Shown piece by piece: positions 1 through 41,924 of a stretch of DNA of 64,000 nt. The position numbers were made by a program, and so were the translations under genes. Within the stretch, counting starts at the first letter, position 1. Each line of letters starts with the position of its first letter. The DNA is taken from contig CAOLHI010000022.1 in NCBI GenBank assembly GCA_948474755.1, positions 1 through 64,000 of the forward strand, read 5' to 3'. The DNA comes from Ctenosaura bakeri (taxonomy: Eukaryota > Chordata > Lepidosauria > Squamata > Iguanidae). Below the pieces are notes generated by a model, which worked only from the letters and a program-made list of their open reading frames with translations, did not search any database and had not been told where the DNA came from.

Positions 1-145
1 AAAGGTGGTTTTGTCAGTTCCTTCCTCCAAAATATAGCCTTACAGCATCTGGTATTTGTTGGCAGTCTCCCACCTGAGTACTAACCAGGGCTGGCCCTGC
101 TTAGCTCCCACAATCAGACAGGATCTGGTGCTTTGGGGGTATTTA
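1..145 (-). mobile_element. 5S rRNA-derived SINE, cut by window edge
   Basis: On the minus strand this reads as a 5S rRNA-like head (AAGCTAAGCAGGGCCAGCCC, then TTAGTACT..GGTGGGAGACTGCCAA and ATACCAGATGCTGTAAGGCT) followed by the usual SINE body. SINEs of this type, with a 5S-like internal RNA polymerase III promoter, are known from squamates. The copy is diverged and has no sign of being a functional 5S gene. Confidence 0.8.
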
Positions 146-1133
146 AGGCAAGAAGTCTCCTATGTTTATAAGCCTTTAAGACTAAGTAAACTATCCTTTT
201 AAAGAGCTTTTGTTAGTTCTATCTCATACCAACTAACTCTGTCATACCAAATAAATATTTAAAATGGGTGATGTGAAGAGGAGTTACTTTCAATTGCATC
301 AGCATAAAAGTTATTCATATTGTTTAAAATTCCACAGACCCAGTACTGAGAGCTGCATCTGTCAAATAGTTTCACCATTATAAATAATCCCCAAGAATAA
401 GATATACACAATTAAACTCACCATATAACCCAAACTTTCAGTTCCTCTATATACCAGTTCCTATTTTCTTCAATGGGGTATGACTCTATAGAACCATAAG
501 AGAAGACAAAGCCAGGATGCCTTTGTACAGTCATACTCCCTTGACCATAGTCACTGGTTTTCCATAAAACCGTAATTTGATTCTCCTGAACTATGCAGAA
601 CTTTTAATAATGAAATGCTTGCTAACTAGAAATGTAATACAGGTCTACAAAACACCTATCAAAATGTCTGCATTACTGCATATGCTAGCTGGAAGCTGAG
701 GGCTACTCTCAGCTACATTAGATTCACTGAATCAGTGGCATTTACACAAGGTGTTCAGCAACTGATTCAATGGGCACACAACTAGATTTAGCCCACAGTT
801 GACAAGGCAAGGTAAAGATCAGTGGTCTAAATCTACGCTCAGCCTTCTAATCATCATAGTTCAACCTTTTTTCAGAGAGAGATAGACAAGGCAGAAGTAT
901 CCTCACAATCCATCCCAAGGGCTTTTAATACAAGAAGAGCTCAGTCAGACTAAAGGTTCAGCTAATGTCTTCCCAAATGCTTCCAGGCAACATACCAGAA
1001 GAGCTTGAAACTAACAGATCTCTCCCACTGCTGCCTCCCAGGAACTGGTATGCAGCTGCAATACTGCATTTGAATCTCAAGGTTCTACAGCAGCTAAATG
1101 GCCACTGTTTGTCAAGACACCTAAGTTAGCCAC

Positions 1134-1302
1134 TAGCCATTTCCGCACGAGGCTGTTATAACGCTATGATTCCACTTTCAACATCCTATGGAATCCTGGG
1201 GTTTGCAGTTTCCAGCCCCTCCTGAAACTGCAAACCCCAGGATTCCATAGGATGTTGAAAGTGGAATCATAACACTATAACAGCCTCATGCTGAAATGGC
1301 TA
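1134..1302. mobile_element. Palindromic hAT-like MITE (near-perfect hairpin)
   Basis: Two arms of about 75 bases are reverse complements with few mismatches. The left arm begins TAGCCATTTC and the right arm ends GAAATGGCTA, and each contains the CCTATGGAATCCTGGGGTTT core or its complement, with only about 10 unpaired bases between them. The same core recurs at 44546, 51288, 6050, 32980, 49552 and 57470, so this is a dispersed family. No coding capacity; it was presumably moved by a hAT-type transposase in trans. A target duplication is not clear for this copy. Confidence 0.8.
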
Positions 1303-2300
1303 CTGTCACCATACTGTATGGCAGTGAATTCCATAAACTTTGTACTGTCTAAAACAGTATTTTATTTAACCCTATTCATGGATTCTGTAATAGAGAAGAA
1401 CAAACATGATGAGAACATGAGAAATACCAAGCTGCCATTCCTTTCGGTTACTCTTATCACACGGACAGCAACTTTCTTAAAAGGAGAACTTCTGCTATGT
1501 ATGGAGACTCTCCATACAATTTCTAAAACAAGAGGGAGCTAATGGACTGGGATTTAACTCTTTGAGGTTTCTATCTCCAACAAGGAGTTCATTTTGACTA
1601 CAATTGCCAAGTTTTTTCTACATGGGACCTAAAAAATTTTCCCGGATGTAACAGAACAGAGACATCTTGAGAAATTGAATGTTCTCTGCCTAAGTCTTGC
1701 AGTTAGACTTGCAGAGGACAGAGACAGCACAGATCTCAATGGACATTATTTTGCTGCTGATAATGGAACTGAAATTAAATTGCCTGTATTCCCTCTGTCC
1801 CCAGTACCCACATGGCCAAGAAGGGGACTGGCCTCTGCCTGCATTTGATGTCTCTCCAGACCATCTTAACTGATAACAGACGAAACACTTGAGACAAAAT
1901 GTAGGCCTATGACTCTAGCATCACCACTTTTATTCTCTTGTATGATTTTTAAAATCTTTCCTGATAAAGAAGCCAGTGAAATTTCAAAAGCTTGCAGGAT
2001 GTATTTTGTGCTTTTCAGCTGGTCCAATAAAAGTATCACCATTTTGGGGACTGTGGATTTTGTTGTACTTTGCTGCATGGCCAACACAGCTACCTACCCT
2101 TGAATGTGTTTCCATACAATTCAGATTGGTAATTTTCCAAGGTTTTGGAATTCATAGAATTTCCATGGACAGAGAAATCTCTCCTCGTGTCCCACATGAA
2201 AATGACACCAGAGAAAGAGAGGGCATGTGTGTTTATTATCCCTCCTAGGTACAAAAACATGGATTTTGAGGTCTTCTTTTTTCCCCTTTTTGTCCCCATC
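1303..2300. other. ACVR1 downstream intron, no recognisable feature
   Basis: AT-rich intronic sequence on the 3' side of the last visible ACVR1 exon. Overlapping short frames on both strands show no domain or codon bias. No repeat family was recognised with confidence. Confidence 0.5.
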
Positions 2301-2319
2301 ATCAAAAAGGGGAAAAAGA

Positions 2320-2696
2320 GGACCCAAACAATTACCACCCAATCAGCCTGACATCAATGCCAGGAAAAGTCCTAGAGCACACCATTAAACAGACAGTTTG
2401 TAAGCACTTAGAAAGGAATGCCATGATCACTAAAAGTCAATATGGGTTTCTCGAAAGCAAGTCATGCCAGACTAATCTGATCTCTTTTTTAGATGGAGTT
2501 ACAAGCTTGGTGGATGAAGGGAATGCTGTGGATGCAGTGTACCTTGATTTCAATAAGGCCTTTGACAAGGTCCCCCATGATATTCTTGCAAACAAGGCAG
2601 TAAAATGTGGTCTAGACAATGCTATTGTTAGGTGGATTTGTAACTGGCCAAACACAAGCAGTGACTGGCCAAACACAAAGAGTGCTCACCAATGGC
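2320..2696 (+). mobile_element. CR1-like LINE reverse transcriptase fragment, 5' part
   Basis: The plus strand reads through a reverse transcriptase segment: NYHPISLTSMPGKVLE, then SQYGFLESKSCQTNLI, LVDEGNAVDAVYLDFNKAFDKVPH and RWICNW. This is the palm start of a CR1-clade non-LTR retrotransposon, with the first catalytic aspartate in YLDF. It is a dead fragment inside ACVR1 intron sequence. Reading stops at about 2696, where the retroviral LTR begins, and the same LINE resumes at about 8105, so this is the left half of an interrupted copy. Confidence 0.85.
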
Positions 2697-3316
2697 TGTC
2701 ATTTTTCTGGACCTTAGTCCATTGTTTAGTCTAACGATTCTCCAAGAATTTAAACATGGCAGCAGTTTTTTCCTGAACGCTCCTTTGAGTCTGCTTTGGC
2801 GGAGAGGCTGGGGTAGTGTCATTTACCCATCAAGCAGAGATAAGCTCGTCCAGGGTTGTGGAGACATTTTCCCAGGATCTCCCCTGTTCTAGCCACTGAG
2901 TGCAGACTTGTGTCAGTGAGGTTAGGTTCAGGGAGCCTCCTGAGGATGGCTGAGTTCTGAAAAACCATGGACCATAAGAGGCACCCATCCATCTGCGATT
3001 ACATGTATTATATTGAAGATTCCAGACTGGGAACTAGAATACACAGTCCACTCCTGGGCCAAAGCATCTCGACGAAAAGTTACTGTATTTCCCTGAGTTT
3101 GTGTCAAAGGGGTGTGAGCTTGACATCTACTTCTGCTTTTCTTCCTGAACCTTGGCCTTATTATAATCCCAAATTTGTAGAAGGCCATCTTCAGAGCAAA
3201 CCGTTCCAGTGTGTGAACTATGTAAAAATAATACTTCTTGGGAGTATACACAGGCCAATGATAAGAGCTGATTATCAGTAACATTAAATTAGAGAGGCGA
3301 AAACTTCACCTTACCA
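2697..3316 (-). repeat. Probable 3' LTR of the nested endogenous retrovirus
   Basis: The block lies between the broken CR1 sequence and the env-side end of the retroviral remnant. On the minus strand it would begin TGGTAAGG directly after a purine-rich polypurine-tract-like run (GAGGGGGTGG at about 3315-3324) and end in ACA at the CR1 junction, giving a TG...CA unit of about 620 bases. No second copy was recognised near 8100, so the call rests on position and end motifs only. Confidence 0.5.
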
Positions 3317-3321
3317 CCCCC

Positions 3322-4008
3322 TCATGACAACAAGGAGTCACTGGGCTGAAAAGGAGAGGCATCAAAAATGAGGGAAGAAGCACCCAGATGAAAGTGCAGC
3401 TCTGTGCGGTTAGAAAGCCGGGTAGCTCCTTGATCCTTAAAAATCCAAGGAAAGAGAGACTTAAAAGAGGGAGACATTGAAGGGAAAGGAACCGAGCAAT
3501 GCTCCCTTAGGGGGTTTGGTATCTCATAGGGAGAGGCGCGGGAGGTCCAAAAATAATTGTCATAATGGGCACGGAGGAAGCGGTATCGAGCCTGTTCATC
3601 AATGGGAGAACCAGAAAGTAGGTCCTGAGAGGTTTGCAGGGTCTGGAGGTCGGCTAAAAGGTGGGCCAGAAGTGCCGAGAAATCAGCAGGCCACAATGAG
3701 GGTGGAAGGTCCTTAAAAAGTGAGTATATGGGAATGGTGTACTGAACCGGGACAATGAGTTGAAACGGCTGGGAAGCCAGTGGGCCAGACAAGGGCTCCC
3801 AGAAAAAGTCGTGAGGAATCAGGATAACAGATAAGGTAGGCAGGATGTCCGCCGAACGGTGGGAACAAGCCCAAGAGGGTACAAGCTCATGGGCCAAGGT
3901 GACATTAAAGGGAGATGTTGGAAAGTTTGGAACAGGAAGTGGAGACAAAAGGAGGGACAAAAATATGGTCCAAACAGCAAGAAACAATATGCCCAATATG
4001 AAAAGCAC
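3322..4008 (-). pseudogene. Env-like reading frame of the endogenous retrovirus (228 codons)
   Basis: An intact minus-strand frame between the pol remnant and the probable 3' LTR. It starts with a hydrophobic leader-like stretch of about 25 residues rich in Leu, Phe and Ile, and has two N-glycosylation motifs (NVT near residue 39, NRT near residue 205). It is much shorter than a full envelope protein, and I see neither a fusion-peptide/transmembrane-subunit region nor a cleavage site, so it looks truncated or only the surface-subunit part. Its assignment as env rests on position after pol, the leader and the glycosylation sites, not on a recognised domain. Confidence 0.45.
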
Positions 4009-4439
4009 ACGACAAGTGATTTGATTCCATGTATATTGGAGGGTGCTTAAAAAACAATTCTTAATGCAGCAGAGTGTATGAAGGAGTTGGCATCAAAGAA
4101 CAAGGATCGGCAGGGTCTGCAGCCGCGAAGCCCATGGGAGGTACAGCAGGGGAGGATCGAAATGATGAAGTGATGGTGAAGGTGGCAGTGTCATCAGGAA
4201 GAGGGACAGCCTGGAGAGTGGAATCTCGACATCGTTCGAGTGGTCGCTGCAGGTGCGATGAAGGAGCTGGCTTGACATCATAGACGTGAATCAGGAAGCG
4301 ACGTCGTGCAGGTGCTTTCTGTACTGGATACCGGAGTATCCCACCAAAGCGGTAATCAGGAAAGGCCCAAGCCAGAAGGGCTGAAGACCAGAGCAAGTAT
4401 GATTCTTCACATAGACATAATCCCCAGGCTGTTAAGAGC

Positions 4440-4602
4440 GCTGTGGGGAAGGAGAATTACTAGGGCCTGGTAAGGAGCCTGAGATGGTGAAAGATGCAGA
4501 AGTGCTTACCCCAAACAGCATCTCATATGGAGACATTGGGCTACTAGCTGTGACAGTGTGATTTTGTTTGTAAACAATCAAGGGAAGTGAATCCCGCCAT
4601 TT
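4440..4602 (-). pseudogene. Continuation of retroviral integrase beyond the transposon
   Basis: Minus-strand sequence immediately left of the TA-flanked transposon continues the integrase C-terminal region that breaks off at about 6463, indicating that the transposon landed inside pol. The frame ends at a stop near 4440. The sequence from there to about 4061 is open on the minus strand but unassigned; it may be the pol-env junction. Breaks present: the transposon and the frameshift on the far side. Confidence 0.6.
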
Positions 4603-4699
4603 ACCGTATTTTCCGGCATATAAGACAAATTTTTAACCCAGAAAAATCTTCGCAAAAGTCGGGGGTCGTCTTATATGCCGGGTGCAGCGGGTGCTGCAA

Positions 4700-5345
4700 G
4701 ACAGGGGAGCTTTCAGCCGGCGCGGGGGGGTGGCCCGATCCCCATGGAGCTTCCTGCCGGCGCGGGGGGGTGGCCCGATCCCCGTTGAGCTTCCTGCCAG
4801 TGCGAGGGGAAGGCCCGATGACCGTGGAGCTTCCTGCCGGCGCAAGGGGAAGGCCCGATCCCCGTGGAGCTTCCTGCCGGTGCGAGGGGAAGGCCCAATC
4901 CCCGTTGAGCTTCCTGCCGGCGCGAGGGGAAGGCCCGATCCCCGTGGAGCTTCCTGCTGGCGCAGGGGGGGTGGCCCGATCCTCGCGGAGCTTTCAGCCG
5001 GCACGGGGGTGGCCCAATCCCCGTTGAACTTCCTGCCGGCGCAGGGGGGTGGCCCAATCCCCGTTGAGCTTCCTGCTGGCACGAGGGGGTGGCCCGATCC
5101 CTGTGGAGCTTTCAGCCGGCGTGGGGGGGTGGCCTGATTCCCGCGGAGCTTTCAGCCAACGCTGGGGTGGCCCGATCCCCATGGAGCTTCCTGCCAGCGC
5201 AGGGGGGTGGCCCGATCCCCGTTGAGCTTCCTGCCGGCGCGAGGGGGAGGCCTGATCCCCGCAGAGCTTCAGCCGGCGCGGGGGTGGCCCGATCCCCGCG
5301 GAGCTTCCTGCCGGCGCGGGGGTGGCCCGATCCCCGCGGAGGACT
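4700..5345. repeat. GC-rich minisatellite, 40-bp unit, about 16 copies
   Basis: The landmark GGAGCTT or TTGAGCTT recurs at about 4707, 4747, 4787, 4827, 4867, 4907, 4947, 4988, 5027, 5067, 5107, 5147, 5185, 5225, 5265, 5301 and 5337, so the period is 40 bases with small indels. Units alternate between GAGCTTCCTGCCGGCGCG and GAGCTTTCAGCCGGCGCG variants, each followed by GGGGTGGCCCGATCCCC. The GC-rich unit lacks stops in several frames, which produces long meaningless frames on both strands. Confidence 0.92.
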
Positions 5346-6049
5346 CCGCCGACGTGGACGGGCCTGTTAGCGGCGCCGGGGCCGGCCCAGGGCTCGCCCC
5401 GGCAGTCGGGTTGGCCTGCATACCAGCTCAGCTTGTTTTCAAAACTCTGGACCAGCTTTCATAATGCAGTCTGCTTGTATTGTATTGTTGCTAAAATGGC
5501 AAGCTAACAAAAATCTATTTCCAAGTAGGAAATTGGGGTGGGGGTGGGGGTGGAGAGGAGCAGAAGGATCTTGAAACTCAGCAATAAGGTCTGCAGGGAG
5601 GATACTTGCAACTAAGGGAACAGAAGGAGACACTGAGGTACAGAAACCCCACAGTGCTTCTGCATTTATTGCAAACACACCAGCCCTAAAACAAAAGCGT
5701 GCCTTGACCAGGACCCCCTGCAAGTGTCAATTTGTTCTCCAAGCACCCCAATGCAAGCCTCGGCTGGGGGGAAATAGAGGGAGCTGCTGGACATTAAAGG
5801 ACATCAAAGTCTGCTTTGCACGCACCTTAGAAATAGAGAGAGAGAGAGAAAGACACACGGGGTAGAGCCGCCAATGGCAAAGAGACAAGCGCCAGCCAAA
5901 ACTCGTCTCCAGGAGTGTATTACAGTTCAGTCATCCCCAACCAGTATACTAACCTATACTGGCCCACACAGGGTTGTTGACAAAATATTGTGAGAGTACA
6001 GTCCTCCATTTGAAAATGCTTTCCATTTGAAGGATTGCCCCATTCAAAT

Positions 6050-6140
6050 CCAGTCTAAAGATGAAGAACTAAAAAGAGGATGCTGAAAGTGGAATAATAG
6101 AACCATAACAGTGTAATGTGGAAATGGCCATAGTCTACCA
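6050..6140 (+). repeat. Half copy of the palindromic hAT MITE inside the TA-flanked transposon
   Basis: Contains AGGATGCTGAAAGTGGAATA, then ATAACAGTG and GTGGAAATGGCC, matching the right arm of the hairpin MITEs at 1134 and 51288. The left arm is absent or too decayed to see. Confidence 0.6.
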
Positions 6141-6514
6141 CTGAACTTCGCCTATCAAACTTTTTGAAAGGATGCAGAGATGGAAAGAGGATGTGAGAAT
6201 AAGTTGTGCAAGAAAATGTTTGATGACAAACATCCTTATGTTTATAAGTGACAGTTTTCCCGCTAAGTACCTGCATGTCATAAGCATTTGAATTAAAATT
6301 ACCATATTGAAATCAAATCTGATTTTTTTTAATTTTTATTTGGTGTGCGTTGGAAGAGGGGTAGTCTTATACAGCGAATATATCCCAAACTCTATATTTT
6401 AACTGGAAAAGTTGGGGGTCGTCTTATACGCCCAGTCGTCTTATACGCCGGAAAATACGGTACTTTCACCCTTCTCTTGAGCACAGCGCTTTAGCTCCCT
6501 CTTTATTTCCTGGT

Positions 6515-7834
6515 TCATCCTCTCCACCTTACCATTTGACTATGGATGGTATGGAACAGAGGGAAGGACCCCACAGGTGGAACAAAGGGATGAACCTCAG
6601 ATTTATGAAAGGCCGGACCATTATCCATGTGTAGGGAACTCGGCTTCAGAACCGCAAGGAGGGATGCTAGGGAGCAAGCCGTGGAAGTTGCAGGGATGGA
6701 AGCTTGGGCCATGGCCCACATCAACCCTGTTACTGCTTCAGTGGCAACTAACACGTACCTAGCCCCCGGGCTACAATGTAAGGGACCAATGTGGTCAACA
6801 CAGACCACCTCAAGTATCGCTGTAGGAGGAGGCAATTCTGAGACGGGAGGAGGAGTGCAGGAGAAGCACTGGGAGACAAACTCCCTGCAGGAGGAAAACA
6901 GTTATGGCCACCAATATTTAGAAGAAATTTTCTTGTGCATGGTGTAGGCATTTGCATGCAAGAGGGGGTGAGTAGTATGTAAGATATTGTTACTTTCCTT
7001 AGGAGACAGGATCATAAGTGGGGTCTCCTGCTTCTGGGGCTTGAAGCAGTGAAGGTTCCCATCCTCTGAGATGGAGAGGATATAAGTGGACGGGATTTGA
7101 TTGCGGGTGAGTTGAACACAATCAAGTGCCACTTGGAGAATTGTCCTCATTTGAGCCCATTGGGCTTGGTATGAAGGAGGTTTGACGCCCACGGCAGCAT
7201 TGCAGGCCAGGGCATCAACAAGGTTGTTCCCTGCTGCATGAAAACCAGAGGTTTGGTGTGCTGGAATGTGGTACACCGTGGCCTGTGGCAAAGCCTGCAT
7301 CATGGTGTCAATTAGGAGCCAGTGAGCTTTGTGAGCTATTAGATGTCCTCGAGAGTATTTCCAAGAGTTCTGCTTCCACCAAGAAAGGCTGGTCTGACAG
7401 GCCAAAGCCACATAAAAAGAGTCCAGGAAAATATAAATAGGTCCTTCTATCATTTGCTTCAAAATCCAAGTGAGGGTCTTCTGTAGGGCTATAACTTCAG
7501 CCTGCTGGGCAGTAAGGTCACCAAGGTGCCAGGAAAGTTGATGGAGAGGACGAAAGTAGATGTTATCATTATGTGGGACGGCCCTTCTAGCCACCATTGC
7601 CGCAGCAGAGGACCAGGTGGCGGAACCGTTGGTGGATGGTATAGGAGAACCATCGGCATATACAACATAAGCTGCGGATGCGAGAGTCTGTAAGGTAGGA
7701 AACACATTGGGCAACGGGGCTTCCTCCACCGGTTGAAGAACAGGATCCGAAAGTGTGCGATCTAGACAGAACTCAAGTTGAGGATCAGACAGCATTTGCA
7801 ACCACCAGCTAAGATCTGGGGTAAGCAAATCCAA
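6515..7834 (-). pseudogene. Endogenous retrovirus pol remnant: RNase H and integrase
   Basis: One minus-strand frame runs from 7834 to about 6550 with a single in-frame TAA at about 6902-6904. Counting from the first Met, the RNase H catalytic residues are visible as Asp61 (VYADGS), Glu113 (QQAEVIAL), Asp138 (IFLDSF) and Asp207 (NNLVDALA). A histidine-rich integrase zinc-finger start (TTHPLLHANAY) follows just before the stop. After it come the cysteine part of the finger and the integrase core with VDHIGPL and HMDNGPAF, the first two catalytic aspartates. A frameshift lies near 6520-6560, and the C-terminal part lies beyond the transposon at 4604-6460. It is non-functional but only lightly mutated for a fossil. 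Confidence 0.8.
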
Positions 7835-8104
7835 CGGAGCTTCAGACGAAAAAGGAAGAATGCTGGATGGATCCTCTTTCCCTTATTTACTCCCTTACAT
7901 AGCATTATGTCATATATCCTAACAGGTTATAATGTTCCTTACTTATTAGTTCTCAAGCATCTCTGACTATGAGTCAGGGTGCGGTTACATCATACAATGG
8001 TTTACAAGCTGGCGGTTAACAGAGTGTAATAACAGTGCTTTCAGACTTTCTTTTAGATCTAGAATCTTCTTCTCATACAATATACCTTCTGAATATCTGA
8101 CACT

Positions 8105-8356
8105 AGTGGGGTGTCACAGGGTTCTGTCCTGGGCCCAGTGCTATTCAATATCTTTATCAATGACTTGGATGATGGAACACAAGGCATGCTCATTAAATCT
8201 GCAGATGACACCAAATTAGAAGGCATAGCTAATACTCCAGAGGACAGGATCAGAATTCAACATGACCATGACATATTAGAGACCTGGGACAAAACTAACA
8301 AAATGAATTTTAACAGGGGAAAAATGTACAGTACTATACTTAAGAAGAAAGAATGA
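8105..8356 (+). mobile_element. CR1-like LINE reverse transcriptase fragment, 3' part
   Basis: Resumes the LINE interrupted at about 2696: TSGVSQGSVLGPVLFNIFINDL, then KSADDTKLEG and NKMNFNRGK. This is the second half of the CR1 reverse transcriptase palm. The catalytic YADD or FADD motif reads SADD here, a damaging change. The two halves together mark the retroviral insertion. Confidence 0.85.
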
Positions 8357-8374
8357 AATGCACAGATAGAGGAC

Positions 8375-8625
8375 AGGTGACACCTTTCTCCTAGAGGGCA
8401 TTTTGGAGCCAAAAAAATTGCCAAGTTTTGCAAAATGTTTCTTCACCCTGGGGAGGGCAGGAGACCTCAAAATATGGTGGAAAAGCTCTCAACAGACCCC
8501 TGAGGGCATTTTGGAGCAAAAAAAAAATTTTTTTAAATCCCAAAGATCCCCAGGGGCCATGCACTGGCCTTAGGGCTTGCATCTAGCCCATGGACCACAC
8601 TTTGCCCACCCCTAACATAAAATCA
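8375..8625 (-). mobile_element. hAT-like non-autonomous element, decayed
   Basis: Ends in CATGGACCACACTTTGCCCACCCCTAA, whose complement resembles a hAT-type terminus (GGGTGGGCAAAGTGTGGTCC). The interior repeats the phrase GAGGGCATTTTGGAGC twice (about 8394 and 8503). A relative may lie at 26280-26580. It sits about 100 bases from the ACVR1 activation-segment exon. Confidence 0.45.
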
Positions 8626-8664
8626 CTCACTACAAGGTGCATATAACTGATGCTTTTCTAGCTA

Positions 8665-40090
<31,426 letters not shown>

Positions 40091-40097
40091 TGTAGAC
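40091..40097 (-). other. ACVR1: ACVR1 5' UTR end and splice acceptor
   Basis: Seven untranslated bases precede the ATG. The acceptor AG is at 40099-40098, with a pyrimidine-rich tract (TTTTTTCCTTTCTC on the minus strand) just before it. Confidence 0.8.
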
Positions 40098-40109
40098 CTA
40101 GAGAAAGGA

Positions 40110-41690
40110 AAAAAGAGAGATGCATGTTTTAAAAATCAAAGCAGAACTACTCAATCCAGCTCCATTATTTAAGAACAACATCACCAGTTTCCTGAATATC
40201 AAATTTCGCTTAAAGTATACTGTTCAGTCAGGACCTTCCCAATGCCACTTAACAATTATTTCTTAGACAGACTTAGTAGCTGAAAAAGGCCAGACTCTGC
40301 AGAGACAAAAATATAAAAGCCCTGAGTAGCTAAGTGCACACAAGATTGTTTACAAGTCATGAAGAGGCAGTACACATTCACAAACTATGAGCTTTTCAAG
40401 TGACGTGTATGGCAGCGCACATAACCAGAGCTTTGCACAAGCATGTAATTTTTGAGCTCTGAAGTGAATGGCTGGGCTCTCAACTGAGGTGTTCTACAGC
40501 ACAACTTGGGTTGCCAAAGAATGATTTCAACGTCCTGCCAAACGGTGTAACATTTTAGCAGAGGAGAGAAGAGGAAAACTGATCTCTAGTAGGGATTGAA
40601 TTAATGAAAAGCAGTTTCAATCTCATAAATGTAATATTTACAAGTTTCTCTACCTGTGAAGCACAGGGGTAAAGAAGCTACAAAAGCAATGAGATTCAGC
40701 AATGTCTTTTAGGCACTTACTTTAAAAAAAAAAGATTGTTAACTTTGAATTTCATAGCACCTTATTCCACTCCATTCCACATGGGGGGGGATGTCTAACT
40801 CACTGCAATCAGTGATACAAGTCCTGTATACATTTTGATGATGCAGTTTCAACTGAGAAAAATGCTTTCTCTCTCATTTCACATCAAATAGGGTTAGGGA
40901 CTACTGTGTCCACCTTCAGTGTTCCTTCTTCTCACACACATTCCCACTGTTTGAAAAACCACAGACAAATGTACACCATACACCTAGTGTCCAGAACATT
41001 TAAGAAATAGGAACCAAACAATCTGGCACTGTACCCATTAGTCACTGCCCATCCCACATGGGCATCAAACCTCAGAGACAGAGGGCGATACATTGCAAGA
41101 AGGGGAGCAAAACTGCATATGCCTTGAAAAAGTTGGCTCACTTTGACAGGTTCAGTGCCTTCCACCTTCACTGTCACTGTAGATATTTCATAAAAGCACA
41201 GCTGGTCTGACAAAAACAAAAAGCCAACAACCCAGCACTTTAAGTGTTGTTAGTTTTGTTTTTAAAATAGCAGAAGATCAGGTAAGCCATAATTAGCTCC
41301 CATCCCACGCATATGTTTCCCACACATGGAACACGACTGATTATAAAATCTCCCTAGTTCACCAGTGCACGGACAGGATTTGAAAATGAAACAACATGGA
41401 AAGAATTTGCCCCCATTTCTGTGTTGGGAAGAGCCACAGCTCAGTGATAAGTAATACAATACATGCTTTACTTTGGAACAGTTCAAAATTCAGCCTCTGA
41501 GATCTATAGGTAAGATTGGAAAAAACTCGCACTTGGAATTCTGCCCATCAGTGTGCACACACCACTACGCCAGATGGATTGAAAGTCTGAATTTGAAGAA
41601 AGCAGTTTTCATCTGGTCTCTCTCTGTTATAATATCAAGGCAGAAGTCATCTCCTCCTTCTCACAAAGGACCACAACTCTTTGTGAGAGT
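40110..41690. other. ACVR1 5' intron, no recognisable feature
   Basis: Upstream intron between an unseen non-coding exon and the start-codon exon. No repeat or exon was recognised. Confidence 0.45.
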
Positions 41691-41694
41691 TGTA

Positions 41695-41924
41695 CAGTGG
41701 GCCCTTGGTATCGGCTATTATTTGGTTCCAGGACACCACCACCTCCATGGATATCAAAACTTGTGGATGCTCAAGTCCCATCACATACAATGGTTTAATA
41801 AAATGACATCCCTTATATAAATGGCAAAATCAAAGTTTGCTTTTTGGAATGTGTTTAAAAAATATTTTCAAGTTGCGTTTTTGAATCTGTGGATACAGAA
41901 TCCACCAATATGGAGGGCCAACTG
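41695..41924. mobile_element. TA-flanked Tigger-like MITE
   Basis: The left end CAGTGGGCCCTTGGTATCGG and the right end, complement of CAGTTGGCCCTCCATATTGG, are inverted, with TA on both sides. The interior (GGTTCCAGGACACCACCACC, ATGGCAAAATCAAAGTTTGC) matches the copy at 48631. This is the layout of Tigger-type MITEs. Confidence 0.8.

Larger units (their letters stand above)
4604..6460. mobile_element. TA-flanked DNA transposon with CCGTATTTTCC inverted ends, inserted in the retrovirus
   Basis: The ends are inverted repeats. The left end is CCGTATTTTCCGGCATATAA and the right end is the complement of CCGTATTTTCCGGCGTATAA, each followed inside by a second GTCTTATAC/GGGGGTC motif. TA lies at both borders (4602-4603 and 6461-6462), the expected target duplication for mariner-like elements. 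The 1857-base element has no transposase frame, so it is non-autonomous. It carries a 40-bp minisatellite, a CpG-rich run to about 5420, and half of a palindromic MITE near 6050-6135. A relative with similar ends lies at 58000-58755. Confidence 0.8.
2697..8104 (-). mobile_element. Endogenous retrovirus remnant (pol and env-like) inserted in the CR1 LINE
   Basis: A minus-strand retroviral remnant. In transcript order it has the end of reverse transcriptase, RNase H and integrase (7834 down to about 4440, broken by a DNA transposon at 4604-6460), an env-like frame (4008-3322) and a probable 3' LTR. Gag, most of reverse transcriptase and a 5' LTR were not recognised; 7870-8104 does not match the 3' LTR by eye, so the 5' side may be deleted or replaced. 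The flanks are two halves of one CR1 LINE, which marks the insertion. The retroviral class was not determined. Confidence 0.75.

Noticed and set aside
4587..5464. Several overlapping frames of 60-150 codons on both strands, rich in Gly, Pro, Arg and Ala
   Set aside because: They are translations of the 40-bp GC-rich minisatellite, which lacks stops in most frames. No start context, domain or splice logic.
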